Source: Brassica napus (taxonomy: Eukaryota; Streptophyta; Magnoliopsida; Brassicales; Brassicaceae). From it: a stretch of DNA of 64,000 nt. The notes under the pieces were generated by a model. That model was not told where the DNA came from and searched no databases. It saw only the letters and a list, made by a program, of their open reading frames with translations. Location: positions 44,482,681 to 44,546,680 of the forward strand of contig NC_063450.1 in NCBI RefSeq assembly GCF_020379485.1. The letters run 5' to 3'. Below are positions 34,276-44,508 of this stretch, one piece after another. Each line of letters starts with the position of its first letter. Position 1 is the first letter of the stretch. The position numbers and the translations under genes are program-made.

Positions 34276-36039
34276 TCACTTCTCAGTCTTCATGCAAGGT
34301 GGTAACGGCTTGCCACACAAGCAAAGGTTGTGCAAATAAGCAGCTGCAGGAAAGATGTTGAATGGTCTTCCTTGTGGAATCAGTCCGCACAGTCTGTTAG
34401 CCCTGAAACTCGCATGTTTCACTGCCTTGATGTTCAACAAGCTATCTGGGATTCTTCCTGTAAGTGCATTGATCGAGAGGTCGAGCCAGTTCAGCTGGGC
34501 GAGCTGTCCTAAAGCTTGAGGTATGACTCCTGTGATGTGATTCCTTGAGATGTCTAGTCTCACAAGTTCAACAAGGTTTGATATTGAACTTGGGATTTGT
34601 CCGCCGATTTTGTTGCTCCCTATGTTGAGTACTTTGAGGTTCAAGCTCTCTGCGAAGTCAGGGATCCTCCCTGAGATTTGGTTGTTGGTGAGATGGATCT
34701 CTTCCAAGAACCGGCTTGTCTTGTTGTTTAAAAGGCTTGAAAGTGACCCTGCCACTAGATTTGAACTTAGATCAACGGAAGACACCCCTTCCGGCAACTT
34801 GAGCTTGGAGAGATCGAACCTGAGCTGGTTCTTTGAGAGCTTAAGTTTCTGAAGACTGGTCATGTTGGCGAGAAGAGCTGAAACATCACCTGTGAGAAAG
34901 TTTTCAGACAAGTCTAGCGAGATCACCTCGTGTGGTCTTGTTAGCTTCGGAAAGGTTCCTCTCAGTTTGCAACCAGCTAAGTTGATCTCCGTGAGTGGCT
35001 TGTCTCTGATCCAGCTTGGAACCGCTCCAAGATTAAGGTTGTTGTAGGAAAGATCTATCGACAGTAAAGAAGGAAATCCTCTGCCTACAACAACAGGCAG
35101 AGGATCAGAGAAATGGTTTCTGGAGAGATTGAGAGACCAGAGATTCTGCAGTCTTGTAATGGATGCTGGTATGTGACCAGTGAACTTGTTGCTGCTCAAG
35201 TCAAGGATAGAGAGCGACTGCAAATTGCTGATTCCGTCAGAGAGTGGCCCAGTCAGATCGTTTCGCTCCAACGACATGTCCTGAAGCTTCCCCAAGTTAT
35301 AAACAGAAACTGGTATTCCCCCGGATAATCTGTTACTAGAGAGATGAAGAGTGGTTAGATCCCGAAACTGGCCTACGAAATCCGGGATTGGTCCAGACAA
35401 CAAATTGAAGCTGAGATCAAGAATCTGAAGCTTGAGAAGGTTCTTGAACGCCACAGGGACTGGACCTGACAGAGAGTTTCGAGCCAAACTCATCGTAGAA
35501 AGGCTTCTCAAGCTCCCCAGACTCGCAGGGACAGCACCCGAGAAGCGGTTTCCAGCCAATGAAAGAGATTCCAGCATTGGAAGGTGGCCTAAGCCAGTAG
35601 GAACACTTCCGCGGAGAGAATTATCTTCGAGCGCGAGCTGGGTGAGACTAGTTAAGTTTGAGAAGCTGCTGGGAATCGAGCCGGTGATGAATTTGTTTCC
35701 ACTAATGACCAAAACCAGGAGAGATCCGAGACTCCCCAGTGAAGGTGATAATGTGCCTTTCATGTAAAGAGTTGGTTCGGTCAAGGAGCTTTGCAGCACC
35801 AAGCTTGTGACTTTCCCTGTGGCTGGGTTGCATAGTACGCCTTCCCAGTCTCCATTGCAACAATCTTGGCCGACCCATGAAGACAGAACTCCGGTTGTGT
35901 CCTCGACGATGCTGGATTTGAAAGCGAGAAGTGCTGCTCTGTCTTGGCTTGAGCAGATTACTTGTGATGAGGAGTGAACAAGATTATGAAGAAGAGAAGA
36001 AACAAACAAGAGATTCAAAACCCATCTCAGGTTTTGCAT
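34276..36039 (-). CDS. Secreted leucine-rich-repeat protein without kinase domain
   Basis: A single-exon gene of 587 residues. Residues 1-24 are a signal peptide (NLLFVSSLLHNLVHSSS). An LRRNT_2 cap follows (DRAALLAFKSSIVEDTTG, with the paired cysteines of QDCCNGDWEGVLC). About seventeen extracellular-type LRRs (LxxLxLxxNxLxGxIPxxL) span 85-555. A C-terminal cap ends LCLCGKPLPPCMKTEK. No transmembrane helix or kinase follows, so the product should be apoplastic or wall-associated rather than a receptor kinase. Length and single-exon structure match At5g23400, whose molecular role I do not know. The family relates to polygalacturonase-inhibitor and DRT100-like LRR proteins. No frameshift; ATG chosen by the signal peptide. 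Confidence 0.9.
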   Translation of the reverse strand: MQNLRWVLNLLFVSSLLHNLVHSSSQVICSSQDRAALLAFKSSIVEDTTGVLSSWVGQDCCNGDWEGVLCNPATGKVTSLVLQSSLTEPTLYMKGTLSPSLGSLGSLLVLVISGNKFITGSIPSSFSNLTSLTQLALEDNSLRGSVPTGLGHLPMLESLSLAGNRFSGAVPASLGSLRSLSTMSLARNSLSGPVPVAFKNLLKLQILDLSFNLLSGPIPDFVGQFRDLTTLHLSSNRLSGGIPVSVYNLGKLQDMSLERNDLTGPLSDGISNLQSLSILDLSSNKFTGHIPASITRLQNLWSLNLSRNHFSDPLPVVVGRGFPSLLSIDLSYNNLNLGAVPSWIRDKPLTEINLAGCKLRGTFPKLTRPHEVISLDLSENFLTGDVSALLANMTSLQKLKLSKNQLRFDLSKLKLPEGVSSVDLSSNLVAGSLSSLLNNKTSRFLEEIHLTNNQISGRIPDFAESLNLKVLNIGSNKIGGQIPSSISNLVELVRLDISRNHITGVIPQALGQLAQLNWLDLSINALTGRIPDSLLNIKAVKHASFRANRLCGLIPQGRPFNIFPAAAYLHNLCLCGKPLPPCMKTEK

Positions 36040-38422
36040 TTTGGGAAAATGGGTTTCCGATCAGCTTAACGCAAAAGTGGTTAAAAATAAAGATTTGTGC
36101 TCGGACAAAAGAAACTGACAGGAGTTAACTTTGACTTGAATTTGGATAATAAAAAAAAAAAAAAAACTGTTTTATTATTGTTCCTTCGCTTAGACAAGAA
36201 GGTATAATGATCCATCCATAAAAAAAAATAAAGAAAGAAAAATGAATGAGCTGCAAAAAGTATTTTCTTTTCACTTTAATCAAACAATTGTTGGATTAAG
36301 TCTGGTTGGATCTAGAAAAATGATCCACCTTTATTTATAGCCTTGGTGAAAAAGAGTAAAATATTTGTTTTTTTGAAAATTTACCAAACAAGTCTTGAAG
36401 AGATTCACATGGAGAATTGTGACCGTTGGATGAATCACGAGGATCCTAGTTTCATTTCGAACGTTGGAGCGCAGATCAGTTTGAAAATTGTTTACACTCC
36501 TTTGTTTTTTACATTAGAAGTATTCTTCTTCTTTGTGTCCAAGCTCTCAAGAGGACATCATTAAATAAATTCATGTGAATTCGTGATATAGGCCACTGTT
36601 TGTCTCATGATAAAGTTATAATAAATCAACTATACAGTATAATTTTTCAAATAATGCTGTTAAATCAGGATTATATACCATCGGTTGAACGTAAAGTATT
36701 TGATCTATATGTTTATGTTCGTAACCATGTCTTAATGATATTGATAAAACCCAACACATGAAGATTCCTTTTCAAAAAAAAAAAAAAAAAAACACATGAA
36801 GATTCTTTTTGTCTGAAAGGGGAAATTAATAGACGATAACCAGATGACCATAGTTTAAATATCTTGTTATATATGTTGGTTGTAACTTGTAACAATCAAT
36901 TCCTATTCTTATTTTATATTTGTTAAGAAAATAAATGAGAATTGATTACCCATTGAACACCAAACTTTTTTTAGCACTTGAGGATATAACTCTTTGATCG
37001 TTGAATATTCATAGCGATGTTACTTCTGCCAACCTGTTGATTTGTGATAAATGTACTTCATCACATCATAAGGCAATTTAAGATGGAAATTAGATATGGG
37101 TCGCTGAACTTACAAGTCAAAATTATTTTGAATAGTTATAGCTTATAGGCAATACTAGTTTTGGCAGCTCGTTGAATTGATATACATCTACTTTTATATG
37201 ACAAATGAAGATGGAAATTAAAACATTAGATGTGGGTCGTCCAAACTTTAATATCAAAACCATCATTAAAGTAACACAAATCTCCACTACAATAACAGTT
37301 TCGGTCGAAGCTACAAAATTTATTTTTGTAACGACAATAACACAACTCCCAATCCCATCCATTATGTGGTCACCAGAGGCAGCTTTTCATTCACCAATAA
37401 AAATGCTAGAAAGTAATAACTCACTGTAAATCATTCAATAACAACTTGCTACATTATTGTTAATCTTTACTTACTTTCAAATATGAAAATTTACTCTATT
37501 CAAATCCTGTTACATATGATATTAGTATTATCCGTGATCAGTCAGTCTACTAGGGTTAACTTTTAACCAAAAATATGAATTCTTAATCATTTGGTGTATA
37601 TATATACTGTTTTTATATTCTTAAATAATATTACATCATCAGTTTCGTCAAGGCGAGAGTAATACTAAATATGATTCTGTCGATAGCGAATCTAGAGAAC
37701 ACAAGCAAAATGGAAATATATGAATTTAATATTTTGAGAATTTGATTTTGAACTTTATTTGCTGTTCTTCGCTGTGTAAGGCTTTTGAGTTCATATTGTT
37801 TTTAATTATCTCTCTCTCAAGTGTATTTCAAAAGCGTCAATTGCGGCTTGATAACGGTCCGTGTAGGACATTACCAAGCATTATATAAATATACACACAT
37901 TAAAATAATTTGTTGTGATTAATTTGAAAAGAAAAACTATTCATAACCTGCCGCATAGACATCGTAATCAACAACACAACATGTAAGTACGACAGTATGA
38001 GCCTCAAATGTGGTGGACGCCCACTGTTTTACATACTGCATGGACGTAACTAGGAACGGTTCGCTCTGATTAGGAGTTGATAAACCGGGTTTAGGAAACC
38101 GGTTCCAAGTTCTCTAAATCATTCAATTCCACATAATGAAATGGTTAAAGTTATATAAATGGTGTACTGGGATAGTGGTTTCGGCGCAAAAAATAGTTTT
38201 GTTGTGCGTCTAATTCAATTTTAGTTGGGAGGAATAATTTACGTTATATCATACTAGTTATTTATTAGTAACGGTTGGTTTCAGATTTTGAAAAAAATTA
38301 AAGAAACTTTTTCTTAATTAATAAAAATGGTTAAAATAATATTATTTGAATTGAAAAATGTTTCGTCTTATAAAATGGATAAACATTTCGTACTAACCCA
38401 AAATAATTAACGTTCAGAAAGG
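36040..38422. other. Intergenic DNA between LRR and MIA40 genes (left part)
   Basis: No gene is supported. It includes a poly(A) micro-insertion (36753-36805). A loose duplication of about 50-60 bp (GATGGAAATTA ... ATGTGGGTCG type) lies at 37080-37135 and 37208-37265. The rest is AT-rich, including long A/T runs at 36150-36170 and 37590-37620. Confidence 0.5.
36753..36805. mobile_element. Poly(A) micro-insertion with 15-bp target-site duplication
   Basis: AACACATGAAGATTC occurs at 36753-36767 and again at 36791-36805. Between the copies lie only CTTTTC and about 17 adenines. This has the form of a retroposition event that inserted almost nothing but tail: an extremely 5'-truncated LINE or SINE product. 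Confidence 0.7.
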
Positions 38423-38829
38423 TATTAGGGATATATATCTCACATAGAGAATTATAATGGACCTTAAGTAATATATAAAGAGTTATGATCAATTCATCAC
38501 CAATTGATTTTAAGTTGGAAACTCATAACAAACCCGAATCTAACAGGATATCAAAGCCAGATTCCTAAATACCCTAAACTCCTAATTAATATTAACCATT
38601 CCGATCAGATATAAAGATCGTATTAAACTCGCTCAACCGAGTATAAATATCCTAAAGTTCCGAGATTTCTGACCGATAAAAACCATTATCTCGAGGAGGA
38701 TTATTAGGGATATATATCTCACATCGAAAATTCTAAAGGAACTTAAGTAATATATAAAGAGTTAGAATCAATCCACTGATCACCGATTAGTTTTACGCTA
38801 GAAGCCCCCGTGAATCGTGATAAACAACA
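38423..38829 (+). mobile_element. TRIM (terminal-repeat retrotransposon in miniature)
   Basis: Two degenerate direct repeats start TATTAGGGATATATATCTCA, at 38423-38545 and 38702-38829. Both contain CTTAAGTAATATATAAAGAG. Between them, GGATATCAAAGCC right after the first repeat resembles a tRNA-Met primer-binding site (TGGTATCAGAGC), and GAGGAGGAT just before the second resembles a polypurine tract. AAAGG flanks both sides (38418-38422, 38830-38834). The element is 407 bp with no coding capacity, so it would depend on proteins from another LTR element. Repeat divergence indicates an old insertion. Confidence 0.75.
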
Positions 38830-38834
38830 AAAGG

Positions 38835-39344
38835 TGTTCGGAATTTTGAAACGCAGAGTAAAGTGTATGGACTTTGACAGCTAGAATCGACCATAGTGGG
38901 AGTCGTTACTCGTTAATAAGCCGAAAGGGTTGACAACAACAAAAAAAAAAGAAATCAAATTGGTGTGTTTCTGGGTTTTATATTAAAAAGTGTCTTGACC
39001 CTACTTCATGCTCGTTTGACAGCCTAAGCAAAGATTTAGAATCATTGTACTTCTGTTTCGCAGTTGTTTCTTGTTGATGAAATTGAACTTTTCTCTCTTT
39101 TTTCGGGGGGCCCTTTGGAAAATTAACAAGAGAAATTGAATCTTTCTTTCTTCTGCCCACCAAGAACCAAAAAGTTACCACAGAAACAAAAGAGCAGAGC
39201 TTTCGAACTCAAGCCCAATAGATCATAAAGCCCATATAATGATAATCTGGGCCATGTATAGATTCCATTTCATTTTTGCGGGATCTGATTCTCGTCGGCG
39301 GCTAACTTGGGAGGTTTTTGCTCAGACGGAGGAGAAAGGGAGAG
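38835..39344 (+). promoter_or_regulatory. Upstream region of MIA40 with three Site II elements
   Basis: AGCCCA at 39212-39217 and 39229-39234 and TGGGCC at 39248-39253 lie within 45 bases, about 90-130 bases before the ATG. Clustered Site II (TGGGCY) elements are known in promoters of plant nuclear genes for mitochondrial proteins, which fits the product. The rest of the stretch holds no gene. Confidence 0.65.
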
Positions 39345-40240
39345 ATGGGTCAAGCTCAGAGTAACGACAACTCTGCCTCATCCACAACGCCGACGAGTAA
39401 TACTCCTCCTCCTTCCACGAATCCGCCGCGGGATTCTGATGGCGATGATACTTCGATGGGGTCTCTCCTTGCAGGTTCGGCTTTCTATATCTCCATCGAA
39501 ATGAATGTCTATATATTAGCTGAAAAGTCAATTATTTTTGTGAATTGTTTTAGTCTATGCTTTTGATTACCATTGAAATTGCCTTATTCTCAGTTTCTGT
39601 TCTTGTTTTAGCTCTCTGAGTACCATTTATAAGCTCTCTGAGTACCATTTATAAGCTCTTTGTAGTTTTTGTGTTCTTCTCTGAGTGATATTTGACATCC
39701 TTGTCCTCTCCATTAATATTACAGAAGCTGCAGCATTTGGTGAAGGTGACAATGAGAACGAGGTTAATCCTCCTACTCTCTCTTACTCTGTTTATTCGCA
39801 AGCTCTTTTCTGAGTTTTTTCTGACAAAGCACCAATTCCCATCAGTCGCTTGAAGCCAAGGCACAGAAAGCTCTCGATTGTCCTTGCATAGCTGATCTCC
39901 GCAATGGATCTTGCGGGTCTCAGTTCACTGAAGCGTTCCGTTGCTTTCTCATCAGCACTGCTGAAGAAAAGGTAAACCTTGCTACTAGATTGTTTAGGCT
40001 GATGGAACCAAGTGCTGACAAAACATTTGTTTGTTGCAGGGATCAGACTGTGTGCATCCATTCGTGGCCTTGCAAAAATGTGTCAAAGCCAACCCAAACG
40101 CATTCTCTAAAGAGGTTCTAGAGGACGAGAAAGAGACCGAGAGAAAGGAAGAGCAGCAGCAGCCTGTGCAGCAAGACCATAGAATCATCCCTCCTCTCTG
40201 GGCAAAGGACCCTCCTCGCAGTGGCAAATCCAAGCTTTAG
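39345..40240 (+). CDS. MIA40: Mitochondrial disulfide relay oxidoreductase MIA40
   Basis: Four exons join in frame to 164 residues: 39345-39474, 39725-39762, 39846-39971, 40040-40240. The redox motif C68-P-C70 is followed by the twin CX9C pairs C79/C89 and C102/C112, the diagnostic MIA40 helical hairpin. The CPC pair oxidises CX3C and CX9C client proteins in the mitochondrial intermembrane space. The N-terminus (residues 1-45) is Ser/Thr/Pro-rich with no transmembrane anchor, as in plant forms. The C-terminus is Ser-Lys-Leu, a canonical PTS1 peroxisomal signal; Arabidopsis MIA40 (At5g23395) is known to be in mitochondria and peroxisomes. The tail before it is acidic and Gln-rich. A 22-bp tandem duplication lies in intron 1 (about 39610-39653). 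Confidence 0.92.
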
Positions 40241-40714
40241 AACCTCAACAACAGCACAAGAAGCTTATTCTTTCTCTCTTCTTTTGATTCTTCTTCTCTT
40301 ACGAACAACAAAACTGAAGAAAGTAAAAGAATACATTGTGTGGCCGTTTGGTTTTTACTTTTTAGTTTACATTCTCATGTATGATCATCCAAAACGAATC
40401 GCTTATTCGGAAGCTCAACCGTTTGGTTTAATTCACAGAGCAACGTTTAGTTCAGTGCAATGATTTTTTTTTTTTTTGGTCAACTATGACTAACCGGTTT
40501 AATTCGGTTTGATTTGAGATATTTAATTCATTCCAGTTTTGGATAAAAAGAACTGCAAAGCGTGCGTGGGTGATGAAGAATATCTCTCACAGTGCTCAAT
40601 AGATACAGTTGCGTGACTCGCGAATCTGCGAAGCTTGCACTCAAAGGATAGGAAGAGAGAGGAGTTATCTGAGAGGCGTTCTAGGGTTACGATTCTGATC
40701 CGATTGATTGTGCG
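40241..40714 (+). other. MIA40 3' UTR and DUF639 gene leader
   Basis: The spacer of 474 bases includes a T run at 40466-40478 and a GA-rich leader before the DUF639 ATG (GGAAGAGAGAGGAG). No further gene seen; the frame at 40221-40463 is 3'-UTR read-through. Confidence 0.5.
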
Positions 40715-43700
40715 ATGGAAGAAGACGGCGGCGATGCGAAAGTGGGAATGCTGGAGAGCTTCATGAGAAACCAGCAGAACTCTTTGAAATCCCTATTCCA
40801 CCGCAAGAAATCCTCCGCCGGCCGTGACGGAGATGGTTCTCCGTCGCCTATCGCTTCCCCGAAACCTATCCCTCAGCTCTCGCTTCTCGCCAATTCCGTC
40901 GTCTCCCGCTGTTCAATGTACTTTCTCGAACACATTCCATATGATCTCCTAATTAGGTTTATACCGGCGATTGCATCTTCTAATTGATTGATTTAGGATT
41001 TGTTTTCGTGTTGCCGATTGTTCAGTATCCTCAAGATTCCAACGCAAGATTTGCAGCACCGATTTGATGTAGAGTTGCCTGAGAGTGTTAAGCAGCTCTT
41101 GACGTACGCGAGGAACTTTCTCGAGTTCTGCTCGTTTCAGGCTCTACATCAAGTAATGAAGCAGCCTAGTTACTTAAGTGATCAAGAGTTTCGTCAGCTC
41201 ATGTTTGATATGATGCTTGCTTGGGAGACTCCCAGTGTCACTAGTGAGAATGAGAGCAAAGTGAGAACTCTATCTTGTTGATTTTTTAACTTATTTGGAA
41301 CGATGATGCTTTATATCTTATTTTCCAATTTTAGGATGCAGTGTCTCCCTCCACGCAAGACTCTGAGGATGAGGACGGGTGGTCTCTGTTCTATTCAAGT
41401 CCCACATCTATGGCAATGCAGGTTATTTCCATCTTAAGACTTCTTTTGTTTATGCGTTAGTCAAATTTGGAAGGAACTAACAGGCTTTTTTTTTTTCTTC
41501 CTGAAAATATGCTTAACAGGTTGATGAGAAAAAGTCTGTTGGACAGGACGCCTTTGCAAGAATCGCTCCGGTTTGTCCTGCCATTGCAGATGCAATCACC
41601 GTACATAATCTTTTTGATGCACTGACTAGCTCTTCAGGCCACAGGCTTCATTTTCTCGTATATGACAAATACATCCGCACACTTGACAAGTATGAACTAA
41701 CTACTGTTCTTAAAGTCCCTCATTTTGTTTTTCTGCATTTGTTGACTTGTTGCACCATCTGATAGTGTTATCAACCGTATTTTTCATGTCATTTTTTGTA
41801 CTTAATTTCGCTTTACTTCTCTAGCATCGCTTTTGCTTTATTCTTACATCAAGCACACTCATGATTCCTTAGCTGGCAACATATAATGTCAAAAATTTAT
41901 TGTTGCTTGTTAACTAATATTGAGTTGAAGATGAATTATACCGGTGGTTCAATCAGTGATATCAGAATAAGTATGAATCTTTTTGGATATCACGGGTCTG
42001 ATTTAGAATGAGATCGATCCACAGAGAAACCATGTTTTCTTACATTTGATTGCGGATGTTTATTTCCTCCAAATATCTAGTTTCTCTTTTATTTTTCCTC
42101 ACCCGTTTTCTATTTTGCAGAATTTACAAGGCTGCTAAAAGCTCTCTTGGACCTTCAGCTGCCAGTCTTCAGCTTGCCAAGGGGGAAATAGTTCTTGATA
42201 TAGATGGTGGCAATCCTGTTTTACCAGTTTTCAAACACGTGGGCATCTCAGCATGGCCTGGTAAACTTCTGGAGATATCTTTGCATATATCACATTTTAT
42301 TTATGCTGACCTTCTGAATTGGCAATAAAATCTACCTTAAGAAAAAGGAGAAACCCGAAAATCGTGGTTTAAGTTGGTTGATTTTGTTTCCATTTTAACA
42401 AGTATCAAGCATTTCCTTTTGTAGGAAAACTGACACTTACCAACTGTGCCCTGTATTTTGATTCAATGGGTGGTGGTGATAAGCCCATGCGATATGATCT
42501 CACTGAAGACACAAAACAGGTCATCAAACCTGAGTTGACAGGGCCGTTGGGTGCTCGTATCTTTGATAAAGCCATCATGTACAAATCGATTATAGTGTAC
42601 GTGTGCTGGTGAAATACAATGTTATTGCTCTCTTGTTTAATGACCATTCACAATATCTCGTACTCATGGATATATTATTCCTTTTGCGTTATCTTCTTTT
42701 GTATGTACAGGCCAGAGCCGGTATATTTTGAATTTACGGAGTTCAAAGGAAATGCTCGTCGAGACTACTGGTTGGGTATATGTCTGGAGATCCTTCGTGT
42801 GCAATGGTTCATTCGAAAATACAACTTTAAAGGGATTCAAAGATCAGAAATACTTGCAAGGGCAATCCTTGGCATATTCCGCTACCGTGCAATAAAGGAA
42901 GCTTTCCAAGTCTTCTCTTCTCAATACAAAACATTGCTTATATTCAACCTAGCAGAAAGCCTTCCTGGTGGAGATATGGTCTTAGAAGCTCTATACAGAC
43001 GAGTTTCTCGCATAACCACCGATGTTCAGTCTGATGTCAGTTCTGTTCAGTATATGAAATGGCCCTCAAACTTATCTCCAGTCTCACTTATTTTGCTTGA
43101 GCACTTTGGATTGAATCTAGAAACTAGTACGAATATGGGTGAAGAAATGACAATCGTAGGGGATTTTTGTGTTGGGGAGACGAGTCCATTGGAGATAGCT
43201 CTGAAACAGTCCATCCTAGACACAGACAGAGCTGAAGCTGCTCAGGCGACTGTGGAACAAGTGAAAGTAGAAGGAATTGACACTAATGTTGCAGTAATGA
43301 AGGTATCACGAGATACTTTCTATTCATCTTTAACTTTTGTTTTTGGCTCCGTTGTTACTATATTAACCAATAATCTCATTGTAGGAACTATTACTCCCTT
43401 TCATCAAACTAGCCTTGCGTATAAAACTCTTAGCATCTTGGCAAGAGCCTTATAAATCGACAGTGTTCGTGATCTTGGTGAGCTATTTGATAATCAGGTA
43501 AGATTTCATCTTTATAAGACATGATGACAAAGGATGATAGAGTTCCGTCACATGATAACTCGTGAAAGTGATGATGCTATGTTTTGATCTGCTGTGTAAG
43601 TGTAATGACATCAACGATCTTCTTATGTTGTGAAGTGGGTGGATCGGTTTCATACTACCATTGGTATTAGTCCTGGCGGCTATGGTAATGCTATGGCGTA

Positions 43701-44195
43701 AGCAATTCAACAAAGGGAAAGAGCCAAAAGCCGTTCGAGTCAAAGCTCCACCGAGTAAAAACGCAGTGGAGCAGCTACTCCTACTACAAGACGCAGTCAG
43801 CCAATTTGAGTCGCTAATTCAAACCGTTAACGTTGGTCTCCTCAAAATAAGAGCCATTACTCTCGCAATTCTTCCTCAGGTATGATACTGTCATCAAAAC
43901 ATGATGACGATTAAGGTAAAATGTTGTCTGCGGCTAATATAACTCCCTCTGTTTGTATGTTTTACAGGCGACGGATACATCGGCTATATCGCTTGTGATT
44001 GTGGCAGTGATCTTGGCGGTTGTTCCGGTGAAGTACTTGTTAACGATGGCGTTTGTAGAGTGGTTCACGAGGGAAGTTGGGTGGAGGAAAGCGAGTAGTG
44101 ACCGGTTAGAGAGGCGGGTCAGAGAATGGTGGTTTAGGGTACCAGCAGCTCCGGTTCAGCTCATGAGAGCCGATGAAAGCAAGAAGAAGAAATGA
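40715..44195 (+). CDS. DUF639 family membrane protein
   Basis: Ten exons join in frame to 727 residues: 40715-40917, 41026-41260, 41335-41421, 41520-41689, 42121-42260, 42425-42596, 42711-43302, 43385-43497, 43636-43879, 43968-44195. The N-terminus is soluble (MLESFMRNQQNSLKSLFHRK). The central region holds the DUF639 core, including HVGISAWPGKLTLTNCALYF, EPVYFEFTEFKGNARRDYW and LILLEHFGLNLETSTNMGEE. Two hydrophobic hairpins follow: about 575-610 (SGWIGFILPLVLVLAAMVML) and 665-695 (AISLVIVAVILAVVPVKYLL). The end is basic (SKKKK). DUF639 proteins are plant-specific with no established function. Position and sequence suggest the At5g23390 orthologue. A LINE begins 160 bases after the stop, within the likely 3' UTR. 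Confidence 0.88.
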
Positions 44196-44354
44196 TACTT
44201 GTCTCTCTCACGCACATTGTCTCTGTTTCATCATGCAGATGTTTTCTCTCGTTTTTTCCAGTAATTGTTCAGGTTTATTCGGAAATATGAAACACTTAAA
44301 CTCGTTTCTTCAATGGAACCATTTGAGTTACTGCATTATGAGTATATATAATAT
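44196..44354 (+). repeat. 3' end of segmental duplication copy A, first part
   Basis: The DUF639 3' flank matches 59990-60180 at roughly 80 percent by eye (shared blocks ATTGTCTCTGTTTC, TTTTTCAATGG-type, CCATTTGAGTTA). The match begins around the last codons of DUF639. Bases 44341-44354 are the left copy of the LINE 2 target-site duplication AGTATATATAATAT. Confidence 0.75.
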
Positions 44355-44508
44355 ATATATATATATTTTTTTGCAGAGTATGTGAATATCATTAGAAAAT
44401 GAGAAGTTTTGTTTGTACAAAAAGTTTAAGCGGGCTAGCCCCTTTCTGACAAAAAAAGAAAAACAGAGAAAGACTACAAGGTACTAACTACTAGGTAGGT
44501 TAGTTTGA

